A program made the translations under genes and the position numbers. From Vibrio sp. 10N.286.49.B3 (GTDB lineage: Bacteria; Pseudomonadota; Gammaproteobacteria; Enterobacterales; Vibrionaceae): a DNA stretch of 33,378 nt. Shown here in pieces: positions 24,094 through 33,339 of the stretch. How positions within the stretch are numbered: the first letter of the stretch is position 1; each line of letters starts with the position of its first letter. The stretch is taken from contig NZ_MCUV01000040.1 in the NCBI RefSeq assembly GCF_002873395.1, positions 1 through 33,378 of the forward strand, given 5' to 3'. The notes under the pieces are model-generated. The model made no database searches. It was not told where the DNA came from and saw only the letters and a program-made list of their open reading frames with translations.

Positions 24094-24109
24094 TTATTGT
24101 AGTACAAAT
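24094..24109 (+). promoter_or_regulatory. putative FCD-regulator operator (proximal) before symporter
   Basis: TTATTGTAGTACAAAT, core TTGTAGTACAA, 64-79 bp before the start codon. All 16 bases recur in reverse at 47-62. Confidence 0.6.
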
Positions 24110-24172
24110 GACTAAGGAAAAAGAGTACTCTTGCTGCCAGTTAATATGATCTACATTTAAAAGGCTGTAAAA

Positions 24173-25933
24173 ATGACTATTGATACTTTTGTTGTTCTTG
24201 CCTACTTCTTCTTTTTAATCGCTATTGGTTGGATGTTCCGTAAGTTCACCACCTCAACCAGTGATTACTTCAGAGGCGGCGGTAAAATGTTATGGTGGAT
24301 GGTAGGTGCTACAGCCTTCATGACACAATTTTCAGCATGGACGTTCACAGGTGCTGCAGGACGCGCATTCAACGACGGTTTTGTTGTTGTAATTCTATTC
24401 TTAGCCAACGCGTTTGGTTACTTCATGAACTACATGTACTTCGCTCCGAAGTTCCGTCAGCTTCGTGTTGTAACAGCGATTGAGGCTGTACGTCAGCGTT
24501 TTGGTAAAACATCAGAGCAATTCTTTACTTGGGCAGGTATGCCTGACAGCCTTATTTCTGCGGGTATTTGGTTAAACGGTCTAGCAATCTTTGTTGCCGC
24601 TGTTTTCAACATCCCAATGGAAGCGACGATTGTCTTCACTGGTATTGTACTGGTTATCATGTCTGTAACTGGCGGTTCATGGGCCGTTGTTGCATCAGAT
24701 TTCATGCAAATGCTTGTCATCATGGCTGTAACAATTACTTGTGCGATTGCTGCTTACTTCCACGGTGGTGGTCTTGGTAATATCGTTGAAAACTTCAACG
24801 GTGACTTCGTACTAGGTAATAACCTGAACTACGTAAGCATCTTTGTTCTATGGGTAGTGTTCATTTTCGTTAAACAATTTGGTGTAATGAACAACAGCAT
24901 CAATGCTTACCGTTACCTATGTGCTAAAGATAGTGAGAACGCACGTAAAGCTGCTGGTCTTGCATGTATCCTAATGGTTGTTGGTCCTCTAATTTGGTTC
25001 CTACCACCTTGGTACGTAAGTGCATTCATGCCAGAATTTGCTGAGCAATACGCTTCTATGGGTGATAAAGCTGGTGATGCTGCTTACCTTGCCTTTGTAC
25101 AGAACGTAATGCCTGCAGGTATGGTTGGTCTACTAATGTCAGCAATGTTCGCTGCAACCATGTCTTCTATGGATTCTGGTTTAAACCGTAATGCTGGTAT
25201 CTTCGTAATGAACTTCTATAGCCCGATTGTTCGTAAGCAAGCAAGCCAGCGTGAGCTAGTTGTTGTAAGTAAGCTAACGACTGTTGCTATGGGTATTATT
25301 ATCATTTCGATTGGTCTGTTCATTAACTCACTACGTCACTTGAGCCTATTTGATATCGTTCTAAACGTTGGTGCATTAATCGGCTTCCCAATGCTTATCC
25401 CTGTACTACTAGGTATGTGGATTCGTAAGACTCCAGACTGGTCTGCATGGGCAACGCTTGTTGTTGGTGGTTTCGTTTCTTACATCTTTGGTATTTCTCT
25501 ACAAGCTCACCATATCGAGAGCCTGTTTGGTCTATCACAAGAACTCACTTCTCGTGAATGGGCTGACCTGAAAGTTGGTCTAAGCTTAGCAGCTCACGTG
25601 TTCTTTACTGGTGGTTTCTTCTTGCTTACTGCACTGGTTTACAAGCCACTGTCAGAAGAGCGTGAGAAAGAAGTTGAAGCACTATTTACTAACTGGAACA
25701 CACCTGTTGTTTCTGAAGGTGAAGAGCAACGTAACCTAGATACTAAGCAACGTACTATGCTTGGTAAACTAATTACAACGGCTGGTTTCGGTATCCTAGC
25801 AATGGCACTGATTCCAAATGACCCATCTGGTCGCCTGCTGTTCTTACTATGTGGTTCTATGGTTCTATCTGTTGGTATCTTACTTGTTAACGCAGCTAAG
25901 ACAGGCAGTGTTGAACAAGAACAAGCTAACTAA
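24173..25933 (+). CDS. toaA: sodium:solute symporter, probable DEH/alginate-product uptake (ToaA-like)
   Basis: 586-residue inner-membrane transporter of the SSS family with about 13-14 helices. It opens MTIDTFVVLAYFFFLIAIGWMF, with the SDYFRGGGKMLWWMVGATAF segment (SxYFxGG, near residues 30-50) and the helix-5 region GGSWAVVASDFMQM, where SSS proteins bind Na+ or substrate. A hydrophilic stretch (about 490-535) separates the last membrane helices. In Vibrio splendidus, SSS proteins of alginate clusters (ToaA) carry DEH or related products with Na+; position right after kdgF-kdgK-eda supports the same role. The exact substrate (monomer or short oligomer) is inference; cytoplasmic PL17 enzymes suggest some oligomer uptake. 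Start fixed by AAGG (24161-24164). Strong terminator behind. Confidence 0.88.
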   Translation: MTIDTFVVLAYFFFLIAIGWMFRKFTTSTSDYFRGGGKMLWWMVGATAFMTQFSAWTFTGAAGRAFNDGFVVVILFLANAFGYFMNYMYFAPKFRQLRVVTAIEAVRQRFGKTSEQFFTWAGMPDSLISAGIWLNGLAIFVAAVFNIPMEATIVFTGIVLVIMSVTGGSWAVVASDFMQMLVIMAVTITCAIAAYFHGGGLGNIVENFNGDFVLGNNLNYVSIFVLWVVFIFVKQFGVMNNSINAYRYLCAKDSENARKAAGLACILMVVGPLIWFLPPWYVSAFMPEFAEQYASMGDKAGDAAYLAFVQNVMPAGMVGLLMSAMFAATMSSMDSGLNRNAGIFVMNFYSPIVRKQASQRELVVVSKLTTVAMGIIIISIGLFINSLRHLSLFDIVLNVGALIGFPMLIPVLLGMWIRKTPDWSAWATLVVGGFVSYIFGISLQAHHIESLFGLSQELTSREWADLKVGLSLAAHVFFTGGFFLLTALVYKPLSEEREKEVEALFTNWNTPVVSEGEEQRNLDTKQRTMLGKLITTAGFGILAMALIPNDPSGRLLFLLCGSMVLSVGILLVNAAKTGSVEQEQAN

Positions 25934-25955
25934 TTTAACTTAAACCGTTAAATTT

Positions 25956-25987
25956 AAAAGCCTCGCTATTTTTAGCGAGGCTTTTTT
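25956..25987 (+). terminator. intrinsic terminator after symporter gene
   Basis: AAGCCTCGCTA (25958-25968) pairs with TAGCGAGGCTT (25973-25983) around TTTT, followed by a T-run. Confidence 0.92.
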
Positions 25988-26030
25988 GTATGTGCTGTTC
26001 TTCATATACTATATACCCTGCTCCAAAACT

Positions 26031-26061
26031 AAAAAACTCCTGAGGAGTCAGGAGTTTTTTT
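26031..26061. terminator. second, symmetrical terminator hairpin
   Basis: ACTCCTGA (26036-26043) pairs with TCAGGAGT (26048-26055) around GGAG, six A before and seven T after, so it works in both directions. It lies only 48 bp past the first terminator. It backs up termination of the symporter transcript or stops transcription from the right. Confidence 0.85.
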
Positions 26062-26062
26062 C

Positions 26063-26509
26063 GAACGTCATTGCCTTTATTGAAGACCTTTGACTGTGTG
26101 CATTATCATCTTGAGAATGATTATTGCGATTTTTTTGCCACTTCTTTGCTCGTGTCTTTCCAGTACTGAATTCGAACACGATGCAATTGAGCTCTTCTCA
26201 TTTTTTTCATCTTCATATCCTTATTCGCTCTTCATTGAGCTTTCCTATTGATTTTTGTCTTCCCTATGAATCTATCTCTCTAGTTCTCTTTTGCCTAGTG
26301 CATAGATCACAAATTAATAATAGCACAAACTAAAATATTCACTTTTGTATAAAGTTAATACATAGCAAACGTTTAGCTGATAAATACCAATTTAAAAGAG
26401 AAATGTGACAAATTGATTGCATATTAAAAACACGACAGTGACTACAATTCCAAATGTGAACGGTCATCACATAAGTGGTAATGATCATTTCTATATAAGC
26501 TTGCTAAGA
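26063..26509. other. intergenic region between symporter and decR
   Basis: About 450 bp with no supported gene. A 69-codon open frame exists on the plus strand but has no ribosome binding site and an implausible composition. A TAGATCACA half-site near 26302-26310 is the only regulatory-looking element I see. Confidence 0.5.
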
Positions 26510-26968
26510 CTAAATTGGTAGCGCTGTCGTGTATTTTAATGGCTCCATCGCAAAGGTTGAGGTGACATTAGAGATGCCATCAATACTATTTACCAGTTTC
26601 TTATAAAAACCATCGAAAGCCTTCATGTCCTTCACCAGTACCTTCATCATATAATCGTACTCTCCAGCCATACGATAAAATTCCATCACTTCTGGAAAGG
26701 GGGATACGGTTTCAACAAAATGATGGTACCACTCATGAGAGTGATCACTGGTTTTAATCATGACAAAGGCTGTAAAAGCTAAGCCCAGTTTATCGGGGTC
26801 AAGCAGCGCCACTTTCTTGCCTATGATCCCCTGCTCTTCCAGTCGCTTTAAGCGCTTCCAACATGGCGTTGTTGTTAAATTTACCGCTTCAGCCAACTCC
26901 GCTAGCGAAGTCGTACTATCTTGCTGCAGCTTCTTAAGTAACGCTTTATCCGTTTTATCCAAATCCAT
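26510..26968 (-). CDS. decR: Lrp/AsnC-family regulator, DecR-like (cysteine response)
   Basis: 152 residues. N-terminal helix-turn-helix (about 5-60) with [24 protein letters not shown], then the RAM effector domain (about 65-145) with [12 protein letters not shown]. Whole blocks match what I recall of E. coli DecR (YbaO): [45 protein letters not shown] and the C-terminal KYTTxLPI. DecR senses cysteine and switches on cysteine detoxification. Here it is divergent from a PLP-dependent cysteine desulfhydrase across about 125 bp, which fits the same role with a different enzyme as target. Confidence 0.9.
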   Translation of the reverse strand: MDLDKTDKALLKKLQQDSTTSLAELAEAVNLTTTPCWKRLKRLEEQGIIGKKVALLDPDKLGLAFTAFVMIKTSDHSHEWYHHFVETVSPFPEVMEFYRMAGEYDYMMKVLVKDMKAFDGFYKKLVNSIDGISNVTSTFAMEPLKYTTALPI

Positions 26969-27092
26969 TTCACAAAACCTTTCACCTGTAGAATAAATTT
27001 CTATTAACTAGTCAATATAGAGTAAATATAGCAAAGCTTTTCCCTGCATTGATAGGTAAATTATTCTAATCATCTTAACAAGGATATCAATC

Positions 27093-28157
27093 ATGTGTAC
27101 CGATCATCAGTGGATTAATAATGCAATTCGTAAAATTGAAGCCGACTTTCAACGCTCTGCCGATACTCACCTGTTCAAACTTGATCTACCTTCGATTGCT
27201 GGCATTGATGTTTACTTAAAAGATGAAAGCACTCACCCTACAGGCTCATTAAAACACCGTTTAGCTCGATCTCTTTTTCTCTATGCGCTGTGTAATGGTT
27301 GGATTGGTCCTGAAACTACTGTTATAGAGTCATCTTCGGGCAGCACTGCTGTTTCAGAAGCGTATTTTGCTCGTTTGTTAGGTCTACCCTTTATCGCTGT
27401 TATGCCAAAATCGACTGCTCGAGCTAAGATTGAGCAAATCGAATTCTATGGCGGTCAAGCACACCTTGTCGATCGCACCGATGAGATTTATGCAGTATCA
27501 CATCGCTTAGCGGCTGAATTAAACGGTCACTACATGGACCAATTTACCTACGCTGAACGTGCTACGGATTGGCGAGGCAATAATAATATCGCTAACTCTA
27601 TCTTCAACCAAATGATGCTAGAAGATCATCCCATTCCAAGTTGGATTGTTATGAGCCCAGGAACAGGTGGTACTTCAGCAACACTCGGTCGCTTTATTCG
27701 TTATCAAAAACACACGACTAAGCTGTGTGTGGTTGATCCCGAGCACTCCGTATTTCATGACTACTTTAAAACTGGTAATCCAAACCTTATTGGTGATCGT
27801 GGCAGTAGAATTGAAGGTATTGGTCGTCCACGCGTAGAGCCGAGCTTTATTCCAGGTGTGATTGATGAGATGCGTACCATTCCAGATGCTGCGAGTATTG
27901 CAACGGCTCATTGGTTAGAAACACTGCTAGGGCGTAAAGTGGGAGCGTCAACGGGCACCAATTTATATGGTGTGTTGCTACTCGCTAGTGAAATGAAATC
28001 TCGTGGAGAAAAAGGCTCTATCGTTACTCTGCTCTGTGACAGTGGTGAACGTTATTTAGATAGCTATTATGATGCCCATTGGGTCAAAGAGAATATTGGC
28101 GATCTATCTACTTATGCCGCCCAACTGGAAAACTTCGCAGCCACAGGGAAGATGTAG
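27093..28157 (+). CDS. PLP-dependent L-cysteine desulfhydrase, Cds1-like
   Basis: 354-residue fold-type II PLP enzyme of the cysteine synthase/cystathionine beta-synthase superfamily. The PLP lysine is Lys54 in [11 protein letters not shown] (48-58); [13 protein letters not shown] (79-91) binds the substrate carboxylate, and [10 protein letters not shown] (188-197) binds the PLP phosphate. The KDEST...[21 protein letters not shown] pattern and overall length resemble the Cds1 group, which degrades cysteine to pyruvate, ammonia and H2S, and not CysK/CysM. AAGGATA lies before the start. The divergent decR-like gene supports a cysteine detoxification function. Family naming is from memory of motifs, so a related lyase activity cannot be excluded. 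Confidence 0.82.
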   Translation: MCTDHQWINNAIRKIEADFQRSADTHLFKLDLPSIAGIDVYLKDESTHPTGSLKHRLARSLFLYALCNGWIGPETTVIESSSGSTAVSEAYFARLLGLPFIAVMPKSTARAKIEQIEFYGGQAHLVDRTDEIYAVSHRLAAELNGHYMDQFTYAERATDWRGNNNIANSIFNQMMLEDHPIPSWIVMSPGTGGTSATLGRFIRYQKHTTKLCVVDPEHSVFHDYFKTGNPNLIGDRGSRIEGIGRPRVEPSFIPGVIDEMRTIPDAASIATAHWLETLLGRKVGASTGTNLYGVLLLASEMKSRGEKGSIVTLLCDSGERYLDSYYDAHWVKENIGDLSTYAAQLENFAATGKM

Positions 28158-28241
28158 GTCCATAACTTCCGTGGATTAATATAAGTTCAGTGGGTAATCA
28201 TTTGATTTGATCCCCATTGAACTGTAATAGCTTAAACTCAC

Positions 28242-28556
28242 CTACTTAGACTTAGCTTCAAATGCCGCTAATTGCTCTGCCGTAGCTTTGGGCTGATGGT
28301 TTAGCTTCCACTGATCATAAGTCATTCCATATACTCGCTCACGTGCATCATCAAGCTCTAACTCAATACCTTGCTCATCCGCAGCGGCTTTATACCACTT
28401 ACTAAAACAGTTTCGACAAAAGCCTGCCTGAATCATTAAATCAATATTTTGCACATCTTTATTATCATCTAAATGGGCTAATAAGCGGCGAAAAGCGGCT
28501 GCATCAAGCTTATCTTGCTGCTCTTGTGTAAGTGTTTGGTATTTAAAATCTGACAT
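28242..28556 (-). CDS. DUF1244 small conserved protein
   Basis: 104 residues, soluble, function unknown. The DUF1244 hallmarks are present: AAAFRRLLAHLDDNKDVQNIDLM (19-41), then GFCRNCFSKWY (45-55) with a CxxC pair, and YGMTYDQWKLNHQPKAT (76-92). The two cysteines (C47, C50) might bind metal or be redox active. A stem with one wobble (28184-28194 with 28212-28223) follows its stop without a T-run. Convergent with the cysteine desulfhydrase gene; no clear functional partner. Confidence 0.88.
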   Translation of the reverse strand: MSDFKYQTLTQEQQDKLDAAAFRRLLAHLDDNKDVQNIDLMIQAGFCRNCFSKWYKAAADEQGIELELDDARERVYGMTYDQWKLNHQPKATAEQLAAFEAKSK

Positions 28557-28713
28557 TCCCTGACCTCGACTGTTATGGCTGATATATTATCGTTTTACTT
28601 CTACTTTTATCATCGTTTAAATTGCTCTTTTTTTAAAGCCTGATCTTTATCAAAATAGATCATAAATGCTGACCAGATAGCAATCACGGCATAAATCATG
28701 GACTGACAGATAA

Positions 28714-28747
28714 AATTAAGCCCCTATTCCAAGTCGAATAAGGGCTT
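28714..28747 (-). terminator. probable terminator after RND operon
   Basis: AAGCCCCTATTC (28718-28729) pairs with GAATAAGGGCTT (28736-28747) with one mismatch. On the minus strand TTAATTTTA follows, a mediocre T-run. Confidence 0.55.
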
Positions 28748-28780
28748 AGTTATCACGATATAAAGTGTCGATTAATCCAT

Positions 28781-31700
28781 TTAGCCGTGACTAATACGAC
28801 CTTTGTGTTCATGATCCAGTGCTTTATTTAGCTCTGACTCAACATGACCTGGGGAGCGCGTTAACCCTGATATCAAGCGATACATAGCAGGTATTACTAG
28901 CAAGGTAACTAACGTCGCAAATGCCATACCGAAGAAGATAACGGTACCCACAGCAACACGACTTTCATAACCTGCGCCTGTTGACGTGATTAAAGGAATC
29001 GCACCAGCAAGTGTTGTAAACGCCGTCATTAAGATTGGGCGTAGACGGCGCGCAGAGGCATCAATAATCGCTTGCTCAAACTCAACACCGCGATCACGTA
29101 ATTGGTTAGCAAACTCAACGATAAGTATTCCGTTTTTCGTTACCATACCGATCAACATGATCATGCCAATTTGGCTATAAATATTAAGCCCTTGACTCAT
29201 AACGACTAAACCTAAGAAGCCACCAAAAATCCCCATCGGAACGGTAAACATCACCACTAATGGGTTAACGAAGCTTTCAAACTGCGCGGCAAGGACTAAG
29301 TAGGCAACCAAGAGCGCTAAACCAAAGACAAATAAAGTACTCGACTGATTCTCTTTAAAGTCTTTTGACTCACCAGAATAGCTAATTGAGATATCACCTG
29401 GTAGCAAGTCAATCGCCTGCTGGTCAAGGAAATCCAATGCTTGTCCTAATGTATAGCCATCAATAAGGTTGGCTTTTATCGTGATCGCCTTTTGTTTATT
29501 GTAATGCGACAAACGAACGGCTGATGCGACTTCTTCAATGTTAGTCACTGAATCTAGCGTAACTAACTCACCAGATTGAGTTCGCATGTAGATACGACTT
29601 AAATCGGTTGCATTATTAAAGCTATCTTCGTCACCACGTAAATAAACGTCGTACTCTTCACCACGTTCTACAAACGTCGTAACACTCACGCCACCCAGCA
29701 TAATTTCTAACGTATCAGAAATATCCGAAATACTCAGACCTAGCTCAGCAGCACGTTGCTTATCAACATTAATCACCAACTCAGGTGTTTTTTCAGAGTA
29801 GTCCGTTGATGCCCCTTCCATCATTGGTGAGTTTTCAGCAATCTGCTCTAACTTATCAGCCCAGGTCTGTAGCTCACTATAATCTGCACCACCGAGTACA
29901 TATTGAACCGGTTCACTTGATCCACCACGAAAGCCCGGCATAAAAGGATAAACCTTGATATCGGGTAAGCCGGCTAATGCTTTGCGTGTTTCATTCAGTG
30001 CTTCTGGCGCAGTGATCTCACGATCATCCCAGTCTTCTAGCTGCATAATAACGAAGCCAGTTTGGTCACCCGCATTACCACCAAAAGCGGGTGACTGAAG
30101 GCTAAATGATCTTAAGAAGCCTTGCCCTAACAGTGGCATAAGTCGCCCTTCTACCAAGTCCATATTGGCAGACATACGGTTATAACTTGTTGCATCAGCA
30201 CCACGCACAAAGGCAAAGATAACGCCTCGGTCTTCTTGCGGAGCGAGTTGTGCGGGTACTTGATTCATTAAATAACCACTGCCACCAATACAAGCAATAA
30301 TGACAAAAGGGGCTAACCAACGTAAGCGCATAACATAAGCAAGTAAGCGTCGGTAAAGGCTCTCTAAGCGAACAAATAAACGCTCAACAACTAACGTAAA
30401 TCGATTTGGTTTTACGTTCATTTTAAGCAATTTACTACTTAAAACCGGTGTTAATGTTAAGGCAATCAATGACGAGAAAATAACTGACATGGCAAGCAGC
30501 ACTGAGAACTCAGTAAATAGCAAACCAACCATACCATCCATAAAGGAGATCGGTAGGAAAACCATAACGAGAACAAGTGTTGTAGCAACAACCGCAAAGC
30601 CAACTTCACGCGTTCCTTTGAAAGCCGCAACCAGTGGTGACTCGCCCTTTTCTATATGGTGGAAAATATTTTCAACGACGACGATTGCATCATCAACAAC
30701 CAAACCAATCGATAAAATAAGTGCCATTAAGGTAATTAAGTTAATCGAGAAACCAAAATAGTAAGCGGCAATAAAAGAAGAGATCAAAGATACAGGTACG
30801 GTAATCGCAGGGATTAGTGTCGCTCTTGCTTGTCCTATAAAGATATATAGAACCAGAATAACTAAACCACCCGTTATAAATAGTGTGCTAAATACCTCAG
30901 AGATAGAACGGTCAATAAAGATGGTTGAATCGTAATCAACCACAAGTGATGTGCCTTCTGGTAGGAACTTTTGTGCGTTATCAACCTCTTTATGCACTAA
31001 CTCCGCGATTTCTAGTGGGTTGGCATCAGTTTGAGGAATAATCCCCATACTCACATTGACAACACCATTACTCTTAAAGGTTGAGTTCTCATTTTCAGCC
31101 CCAAGATAGACATCCGCTACATCTTTTAAATAAATAGGAGTGTTATCGCTGGCATGCTTAACAACAAGGTAGTCAAAATCTTCTGCGTTGGCATAAGAAC
31201 GAGCGGTTCGAACTGACATGACAATCGCATCATTGCGAACTTCACCACCAGGACTTTCAATATTCTCGCTTCTTAATGCGCTGGTAATATCAGCGGTGGT
31301 CACCCCGCGACCTGCCATTAAATTGGGCTTAAGCTTAACGTACATCACTTTGTACAAGGCACCCGAAGTACTAACCGAGCTCACACCTGATATAAGACTA
31401 AAGCGGTCTTGCAAAACACGGTCAATATAATCAGTCAGTTGCGTTCTATCCATCGTTGAGGAGCTAAGATTGATATAAATGGATGCTTCACCGCTACCAT
31501 TATCTTTTGCCACGATAGGATCATCGGCTTCATCGGGTAATGAACGTTGTGATCGAGCAACCGCATCACGCACATCACTCACACCAGTATTAAGATCATA
31601 ACCTAAGTCAAAGGTGATCTTAATTCGTCCCATGCCATTACGAGTGGTCGATGTGATTTCATCAACCCCACTAATTCCTGATAATTGATCTTCTATTACC

Positions 31701-31894
31701 GAGGTTATCTGGCTCTCAATAATAGTCGCAGATGCCCCTGAATAACGGATACTAACCGATACGACTGGGCTTTCAATATCAGGCATCTCTCGAATAGCGA
31801 GTTTATTAAACGAAACAATACCAAAGACACATAACAGTAAACTCAATACGATGGCTGCAACTGGTCTCTTTACGGATATATCAGACAACAACAT
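28781..31894 (-). CDS. RND-family efflux pump, inner-membrane subunit
   Basis: 1037 residues, the usual length of HAE-1 type RND pumps. It opens LLSDISVKRPVAAIVLSLLLCVFGIVSF (TM1), followed by a large periplasmic porter loop, and has the TM4 proton-relay motif GLVVDDAIVVVENI with twin Asp near residue 400, then TM5-6 and a second periplasmic loop and TM7-12. It pumps drugs, bile-type detergents or other amphiphiles out of the cell with H+. Its ATG overlaps the stop of the adaptor gene (TAATG at 31892-31896), so they are coupled. No outer-membrane factor follows; it presumably uses TolC. Substrate unknown. Confidence 0.94.
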   Translation of the reverse strand: MLLSDISVKRPVAAIVLSLLLCVFGIVSFNKLAIREMPDIESPVVSVSIRYSGASATIIESQITSVIEDQLSGISGVDEITSTTRNGMGRIKITFDLGYDLNTGVSDVRDAVARSQRSLPDEADDPIVAKDNGSGEASIYINLSSSTMDRTQLTDYIDRVLQDRFSLISGVSSVSTSGALYKVMYVKLKPNLMAGRGVTTADITSALRSENIESPGGEVRNDAIVMSVRTARSYANAEDFDYLVVKHASDNTPIYLKDVADVYLGAENENSTFKSNGVVNVSMGIIPQTDANPLEIAELVHKEVDNAQKFLPEGTSLVVDYDSTIFIDRSISEVFSTLFITGGLVILVLYIFIGQARATLIPAITVPVSLISSFIAAYYFGFSINLITLMALILSIGLVVDDAIVVVENIFHHIEKGESPLVAAFKGTREVGFAVVATTLVLVMVFLPISFMDGMVGLLFTEFSVLLAMSVIFSSLIALTLTPVLSSKLLKMNVKPNRFTLVVERLFVRLESLYRRLLAYVMRLRWLAPFVIIACIGGSGYLMNQVPAQLAPQEDRGVIFAFVRGADATSYNRMSANMDLVEGRLMPLLGQGFLRSFSLQSPAFGGNAGDQTGFVIMQLEDWDDREITAPEALNETRKALAGLPDIKVYPFMPGFRGGSSEPVQYVLGGADYSELQTWADKLEQIAENSPMMEGASTDYSEKTPELVINVDKQRAAELGLSISDISDTLEIMLGGVSVTTFVERGEEYDVYLRGDEDSFNNATDLSRIYMRTQSGELVTLDSVTNIEEVASAVRLSHYNKQKAITIKANLIDGYTLGQALDFLDQQAIDLLPGDISISYSGESKDFKENQSSTLFVFGLALLVAYLVLAAQFESFVNPLVVMFTVPMGIFGGFLGLVVMSQGLNIYSQIGMIMLIGMVTKNGILIVEFANQLRDRGVEFEQAIIDASARRLRPILMTAFTTLAGAIPLITSTGAGYESRVAVGTVIFFGMAFATLVTLLVIPAMYRLISGLTRSPGHVESELNKALDHEHKGRISHG

Positions 31895-32967
31895 TAATTA
31901 ACGTCCTTTTTAACGACGGGTGCGGTATTTGGTTTTCCATCAGCACCAATCTCTGCCACTGTTGCACCATCTCTAATATTAACTAAACCTTGCACGACAA
32001 TACGCTGGCCGATCTCTAACCCTTTATCAATGACAACTTGATTACCAATACGCGCGCCAAGTATCACTTCTGTTTTCAGTGCTTTGTTGTCATCACCAAT
32101 AACATAAACAAAACGCTTAGTGCCTGAGTACTCTAATGCTTGCACTGGAATAATTGCCGCTTCTATTGCTGGGAAATCCATATTCGCCGCAACTAACATA
32201 CCTGGTTTCAACTTGCCGTCATCATTAGTAAATTGAATTCGAACGCGTAAATTCAGAGTTTCAGGGTTAATGCGAGAATCAATACCTGTCACGATGCCTT
32301 CAAAGATGGTTTCTCCCCACGCGCTTGTTGAGGCTTGCACTTTCATACCTTTCGATAATTGCGAGAGGTAATGCTCTGGGACTTGTAAATCCAATTCCAT
32401 CGCATCTAAATTATCGAGCGTAAATAATTCCGCGCCAGCACTCACTATTTTTCCGCGACTAAAATCAATAAAGCCGACTGTCCCTGCAAATGGCGCAGTT
32501 ATATGTAAATCTTTCAAATTAGCTTGAGAGGCTGCTAAACGCGCATTAGCAATTTCAACATTGGTTTTCTGAGCATCAATTTCTGTTTGAGTAATGGCAT
32601 TGCTCGCAGCTAAACGTTCAAATTCTTTTAATTTACGCTGCTCATCTTTCAGGTAAGCTTGTGCTTCTGATTGTGCTGCTTGCGCCTTATCGTCGTGTAA
32701 TTGAACCAACAACTGCCCTTTTGTCACTTTTTGATTGGCTTTTACTGAAATTAAATCAATTTTACCTGTTACCTCAGGAGAAATAATCACGGCTTGCTCT
32801 GATTTCAATTTACCGATCAGGGAAAGAGACTGGGAAACTTGATGGGTGTCCACTGATTCGGTAACAACGCTGGTAGGACGCACTGACAAGTCACGTGCTG
32901 CTACTACGGATGATGATGCTGTAATTATCGATACGGCTAATAAAGATAACAGTTTTTTATTTTTCAT
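31894..32967 (-). CDS. RND efflux periplasmic adaptor (membrane fusion protein)
   Basis: 357 residues. I start at ATG 32967 (GGAA seven to ten bases upstream) and not at the in-frame TTG 32979; the protein then has a normal signal peptide (MKNKKLLSLLAVSIITASSSVVAA). Parts in order: beta-barrel and lipoyl halves (IISPEVTGKIDLISVKANQKVTKGQLLVQL, about 61-90), a coiled-coil hairpin rich in Ala/Glu/Gln (about 92-145), the second lipoyl half (LHITAPFAGTVGFIDFSRGKIVSAG), then beta-barrel and membrane-proximal domains. It bridges the RND pump to TolC in the periplasm. No lipobox is seen, so anchoring is through an uncleaved helix or the protein is soluble. Confidence 0.92.
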   Translation of the reverse strand: MKNKKLLSLLAVSIITASSSVVAARDLSVRPTSVVTESVDTHQVSQSLSLIGKLKSEQAVIISPEVTGKIDLISVKANQKVTKGQLLVQLHDDKAQAAQSEAQAYLKDEQRKLKEFERLAASNAITQTEIDAQKTNVEIANARLAASQANLKDLHITAPFAGTVGFIDFSRGKIVSAGAELFTLDNLDAMELDLQVPEHYLSQLSKGMKVQASTSAWGETIFEGIVTGIDSRINPETLNLRVRIQFTNDDGKLKPGMLVAANMDFPAIEAAIIPVQALEYSGTKRFVYVIGDDNKALKTEVILGARIGNQVVIDKGLEIGQRIVVQGLVNIRDGATVAEIGADGKPNTAPVVKKDVN

Positions 32968-33150
32968 TATTAGTTCCAAAAATTTTAGTTCACTTTATTT
33001 TAACCACATTCAAGGCGTTATAACGTCAAGAAGTGTAAAGAGTAATAAATAAAGTAGGTAAATAGATGTATAATAACGCAGCAAAATGTATGTTTTCTGA
33101 CAGGTTTGTTGAAAAAGGCAGCATTCGATTCAAAATGATAAGAAAAACAC

Positions 33151-33178
33151 TTTACAGCTTGGTCGAGTTTGCTATGAT
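33151..33178 (+). promoter_or_regulatory. promoter of tRNA-Tyr
   Basis: -35 TTTACA (33151-33156), 16-bp spacer, -10 TATGAT (33173-33178), followed by a GC-rich discriminator (TCGCTCCGC) as in stringently controlled stable-RNA promoters. The tRNA begins about 70 bases past the expected start. Confidence 0.7.
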
Positions 33179-33254
33179 TCGCTCCGCACTTGAGAGATGT
33201 GTTGGGAAAACCTCTTTCGAGCTTACTTTTAATGAAGTAAGATGAGTGCCCCCT

Positions 33255-33339
<85 letters not shown>

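Larger units (their letters stand above)
23873..24172 (+). other. control region of symporter gene
   Basis: 300 bp with no supported gene. It holds two strong operator-like elements (23943-23955 and 24094-24109) about 150 bp apart and two AGATCACA half-sites resembling CRP (ending 23920 and 24064). Two spaced operators could allow looping. Confidence 0.5.

Noticed and set aside
26124..26333. 69-residue plus-strand open frame after symporter
   Set aside because: No ribosome binding site and a Phe/Ser/His-rich composition typical of AT-rich non-coding DNA.
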